Assembly (NCBI RefSeq): GCF_024204645.1
Contig: NZ_CP100351.1
Location: forward strand, 1,984,001 to 2,048,000
Source of the DNA: Desulfomicrobium sp. ZS1
GTDB taxonomy: Bacteria > Desulfobacterota > Desulfovibrionia > Desulfovibrionales > Desulfomicrobiaceae
Length of the DNA stretch: 64,000 bases
Direction: 5' to 3'
The notes below the pieces were generated by a model. That model made no database searches. It saw only the letters and a list, made by a program, of their open reading frames with translations, and was not told the origin of the DNA. Below, one piece after another: positions 60,896-64,000 of the stretch. The stretch's first letter is position 1. The number at the start of each line of letters is the position of its first letter. The position numbers and the translations under genes were made by a program.

Positions 60896-63800
60896 ATGCC
60901 TCAAAAAGGACCACATATCTCCCTTGCTCCCGAACGTCTGGTCAAACGCGTTCTGGGACTCCCGCTTGAAGAATTCCAGACCTGGCCCGAATATCTGCAG
61001 CAACTGGCCCTGGATCTGGCGGAAGAACTGTTCATCATCCGCTACAATCCCTTCATCCCGGCCAAGGATGTACGCCAGAGCGTAAACGTCAGGCTGCAGG
61101 CCGAACGCGCGGCCCTGTCTCCAGAGTACTACCGCGAGCTGTCCGGTTGTCTGGAGCGTTTCTGGCAAAGCTACGAAGCGGACCAGAAATTCAAGACCAC
61201 GCTGATCTCCCGCCTGTCCTCCATCATGAACAAGGAGCAGGTCGTCTCGACCTCGAACAACCTCATCGAGTGCTCTACCGACGCCACCGATCTGCGCATG
61301 GAATTGCCGGCCCTGGTCGTCTTTCCGGAAAACACCTCCCAGATCCAGGGCATCATCCGTCTCGCCAACGAGATGGGTTTTCCCATCGTGCCCCGCGGCG
61401 GGGGCTCCGGCCTGACCGGCGGCGCCGTGCCCGCCAAGCCGCGCAGCGTGATTTTGAGCCTGAGCCGCTTCAAGGAAATCCTCGACATCGACGTGCAGGC
61501 CCGGACCATCACGGTACAGTCCGGGGTGATCACCCTGACCGCCATCCAGGCGGCCGCGGCCAAGGGGCTGCTCCTGACCGTGGACCCGGCCTCCAAGGCG
61601 GCCTCGTCCATCGGCGGCAATGTTTCGGAAAACGCGGGCGGTCCCTTCGCCTTCGAATACGGAACCACCCTCGACAACATCCTGTCCTACAAGATGGTCA
61701 TGCCCACAGGTGACGTGATCCAGATCAACCGCGTGAACCATCCCCGGCACAAGATCATGCCGGAAGACACTGCGGTGTTTGAAGTCCTGGACGAATTCGG
61801 CAACAGCCGCGATGTCATCACCCTGCAGGGCGACGAGATCCGGGGTACGGCGCTGGGCAAGGACGTGACCAACAAGTTTCTGGGCGGCCTGCCCGGCGTG
61901 CAGAAAGAGGGCGTGGACGGCATCATCACCGAGGCCACCTTCACCCTCTACCCAATCCTGCCCCACTCGCGGGTCATGTGTCTGGAATTCTACGGAAATT
62001 CCATGCGCAACGCCATGTTCGTGATCAAAGACATCGTGGCCCTGCGCGACGAGATCCGCACCCAAGGCGATCTGGTCAAGCTCTCGGCCCTGGAAGAGTT
62101 CGGGATCAAGTACGTCCAGGCCATCGAGTATTCCAAGAAATCACAAAAATTCGACGGCATCCCCATTTCGGTCCTCATCGTGCAACTCGACTCCATGGAT
62201 GAAGAGGCCGTCTTCGATGCGGTGCGCCGCATCACCGGGATCTGCGAACGTTACGACAACGTGGACAGCTTTGTGGCCGCCGACGCCCAAGAGGCGGAGG
62301 TGTTCTGGCACGACCGCCATCAGCTCTCGGCCATCTCCAAGCGCACCAGCGGATTCAAGCTCAACGAAGATATCGTCATTCCCCTTGAGGTCATCCCGGA
62401 TTTCGCTGATTTTCTGGAGGAACAGAACCTCTATTACCTGGCCATAGCCTACCGCGATGCCCTGCATCAGGTGCAGCTTCTGCAGGGCATAGAGGTCGAT
62501 GACGAATTCATCCGCATGGAGATGGACGTGGCCTCGTCCATCATCAAGGGCAAGACCACCAAGGAGGATCTGCCCGAACAGGAACTGGAACTGCAGACCT
62601 CCTTCTTCTTTCAGCATCTGAAATCCAAATATTCCAAGCTGCATGAAGAACTGACCAAAATTTTCGACACCATGCAGAGTACCCGCGTGGTCATCGCCAA
62701 CCACATGCATGCGGGTGACGGCAACTGCCACGTCAACCTGCCGGTCAACTCCAACGACCCGCGCATGCTGAGCCTGGCTGAAGAAGCGGTGGAAAAAATC
62801 TTCCACAAAGTGCTCAAGCTGAAAGGCCAGGTCTCCGGAGAGCACGGCATCGGCATCACCAAGATCGGCTTTCTGGCCGAGGAGAAGATCGCGGCCCTGC
62901 GTACCTACAAGAAAAAGGTCGACCCCAACAACATCTTCAACCCCGGCAAGCTGACCCAGCGCGACCTAGTCGTCGTACCCTACACCTTTTCCTTCAACCG
63001 GCTCATAAAAGACATCAACAAGACGGCGCTGCCCGGCAAGGAAAGCCTGATCAACCTGCTCTTAAACGTGCAGACCTGCACCCGCTGCGGCAAATGCAAA
63101 CAGGTCTGCCCCATGTATCTGCCCCAGAAGGGGCTGCTCTTCCACCCGCGCAACAAGAACATCACGTTAGGCGCGCTGGTGGAGGCCATCTACTACTCGC
63201 AGTTACAGAATGGCGAACCCGAAACCCGCCTTTTAGGCGAACTGCGCAAGATCCTGGAGCACTGCACGGCTTGCGGCAAATGCTACGCCATTTGCCCGGT
63301 CAAGATCCGGACCCAGGACGTGACTCTGCAGATGCGCGCCTATCTGGAAGAAAAAGGCGCGGGCGGACACCCGTTCAAAAACCGGATCCTGAACCTTCTG
63401 AGCCAGGATCCGCAGACCACCCTGCCAAAGATGGCCAAGATCGCGGGCATCGGCCAGGAGGTGGGCAACCACGCAGTAAACCTGCTGCCCGCCAAATGGC
63501 GCGAACACCTGGACAGCCCGCTCCTGCGCGGCAAGGGGCCGAGCACGCAGTTCAAGAACCTCAAAGAAAGCCTGAACCTGGACAAAGGCAACATCATCAC
63601 CAGCGAAAATATCGGCAGCAAACGCGCGGTGATCTATTTTCCGGGCTGCGGCGCGGGCCTCTTCTACCGCTCCATCGGCATGGCTTCAGTGCGACTGCTG
63701 CTGGACGCCGGGGTGAGCGTGATCCTGCCGCCGAACCATCTCTGCTGCGGCTATCCGCTCCTGGCCTCGGGCTGCAAGGACCAATTCGAGCGCATTGGCG

Positions 63801-64000
63801 CGGAAAACCAGAAAGTCATGGAAGGGCTGATCCGCCAGGCCGAAGCGGCGGGGTTCGTCATCAAGGCGGTACTGACCGCCTGCGGCACCTGCCGTGAAGG
63901 CATCAAGGGCTATCGCCTCAAATCTCTGGAAACGCGGCAGGTGGAATTTCAGGACGTGGTCCAATTCATCATTCAACAGGGCAAGGGCGGATTCGGACAG
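60896..64000 (+). CDS. FAD-linked oxidase fused to Fe-S/CCG module (D-lactate or 2-hydroxyacid dehydrogenase), 3' partial
   Basis: The frame is open for 1035 codons to the right edge, so the end is missing. After a unique N-terminal region of about 130 residues comes a FAD_binding_4 domain with PRGGGSGLTGG (166-177), then a GlcD-type C-terminal FAD-oxidase domain with NHMHAGDGNCHVN and GEHGIGITKIGFL. Two 4Fe-4S motifs (CTRCGKCKQVCP near 727 and CTACGKCYAICP near 790) and CCG-type motifs (LCCGYP near 950, TACGTCREG near 1000) follow. Such single-chain proteins oxidise D-lactate or related 2-hydroxyacids and feed electrons to menaquinone. The start ATG 60896 has a weak ribosome-binding site. 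Confidence 0.87.
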   Translation, partial: MPQKGPHISLAPERLVKRVLGLPLEEFQTWPEYLQQLALDLAEELFIIRYNPFIPAKDVRQSVNVRLQAERAALSPEYYRELSGCLERFWQSYEADQKFKTTLISRLSSIMNKEQVVSTSNNLIECSTDATDLRMELPALVVFPENTSQIQGIIRLANEMGFPIVPRGGGSGLTGGAVPAKPRSVILSLSRFKEILDIDVQARTITVQSGVITLTAIQAAAAKGLLLTVDPASKAASSIGGNVSENAGGPFAFEYGTTLDNILSYKMVMPTGDVIQINRVNHPRHKIMPEDTAVFEVLDEFGNSRDVITLQGDEIRGTALGKDVTNKFLGGLPGVQKEGVDGIITEATFTLYPILPHSRVMCLEFYGNSMRNAMFVIKDIVALRDEIRTQGDLVKLSALEEFGIKYVQAIEYSKKSQKFDGIPISVLIVQLDSMDEEAVFDAVRRITGICERYDNVDSFVAADAQEAEVFWHDRHQLSAISKRTSGFKLNEDIVIPLEVIPDFADFLEEQNLYYLAIAYRDALHQVQLLQGIEVDDEFIRMEMDVASSIIKGKTTKEDLPEQELELQTSFFFQHLKSKYSKLHEELTKIFDTMQSTRVVIANHMHAGDGNCHVNLPVNSNDPRMLSLAEEAVEKIFHKVLKLKGQVSGEHGIGITKIGFLAEEKIAALRTYKKKVDPNNIFNPGKLTQRDLVVVPYTFSFNRLIKDINKTALPGKESLINLLLNVQTCTRCGKCKQVCPMYLPQKGLLFHPRNKNITLGALVEAIYYSQLQNGEPETRLLGELRKILEHCTACGKCYAICPVKIRTQDVTLQMRAYLEEKGAGGHPFKNRILNLLSQDPQTTLPKMAKIAGIGQEVGNHAVNLLPAKWREHLDSPLLRGKGPSTQFKNLKESLNLDKGNIITSENIGSKRAVIYFPGCGAGLFYRSIGMASVRLLLDAGVSVILPPNHLCCGYPLLASGCKDQFERIGAENQKVMEGLIRQAEAAGFVIKAVLTACGTCREGIKGYRLKSLETRQVEFQDVVQFIIQQGKGGFGQ

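Noticed and set aside
60845-62065. 406-codon minus-strand frame opposite the FAD dehydrogenase
   Set aside because: No motifs, typical antisense composition; the plus-strand frame carries the FAD and Fe-S signatures.

Overview
The window looks like chromosomal DNA of a Desulfovibrionales sulfate reducer (Desulfovibrio / Desulfomicrobium type). The reasons are a lactate-utilisation type iron-sulfur fusion protein at the left edge, a giant FAD/iron-sulfur 2-hydroxyacid dehydrogenase at the right edge, futalosine-pathway menaquinone synthesis (mqnC), a hypF hydrogenase-maturation gene, a hemA-ccsA-siroheme synthase cluster, a rhodanese-rubrerythrin fusion, and high-GC codon use. Genus level is inference. 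Coding density is high, and most genes sit in short, tightly overlapping operons. I saw no rRNA, tRNA, CRISPR array, transposase or prophage.

Layout. 1-1340: 3' end of a LutB/LutA-type Fe-S protein, followed by two terminators and a CTATAGG inverted repeat. 1585-4820: two membrane thiol-disulfide electron carriers (DsbD type, then thioredoxin-CcdA type). 4847-8760 (minus): GIY-YIG protein, hemolysin III homologue, NYN-domain protein, M24 peptidase, mqnC. 8943-10126: Cys-cluster protein and J-domain protein. 10208-19172 (minus): psd-pssA-leuA-leuC-leuD-leuB, a hypothetical gene and a second EF-G, interrupted by an inverted pair of REP-like palindromes and a terminator. 19248-21777 (minus): two glycosyltransferases. 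21949-26152 (plus): siroheme synthase N-domain, ccsA-like, hemA, hypothetical, tilS. 26464-26808: PilZ protein behind a sigma-54-like promoter. 26846-30692 (minus): AhpF-like reductase, GT4, class IV aminotransferase. 30801-37827 (minus): GT2, acidic hypothetical, ABC-F, Nudix, pilC, metF, asd, closed by a strong terminator. 38037-40015: mutY and a lipase-like hydrolase. 40234-43650 (minus): hybrid histidine kinase and an AT-rich acyltransferase that looks imported. 43846-44742: lysozyme-like protein behind a second sigma-54-like promoter. 44727-48460 (minus): lysine-2,3-aminomutase-like radical SAM enzyme, two ATP-grasp ligases and a GNAT acetyltransferase. 48778-52212 (minus): dus, DedA-like, pyrC, J-domain protein. 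52312-53050: DUF4079-like membrane protein and an unusual repeat array next to manC. 54673-60600 (plus): rhodanese-rubrerythrin, DUF362, hypF, sppA. 60896-end: FAD/Fe-S dehydrogenase running off the window.

Most likely novel system: the four-gene, fully overlapping cluster at 44727-48460 (radical SAM aminomutase, two ATP-grasp ligases, GNAT). It reads as a small-molecule or peptide pathway that makes a beta-amino acid, probably beta-lysine, couples it by two ligation steps and acetylates or otherwise caps it. A 42-codon ORF with its own ribosome-binding site lies 26 nt upstream and deserves a look as a leader or substrate peptide. Other points worth following are the nested direct and inverted repeats at the manC stop codon, the REP-like pair inside the leu operon, the two sigma-54-like promoters, and several domain fusions.
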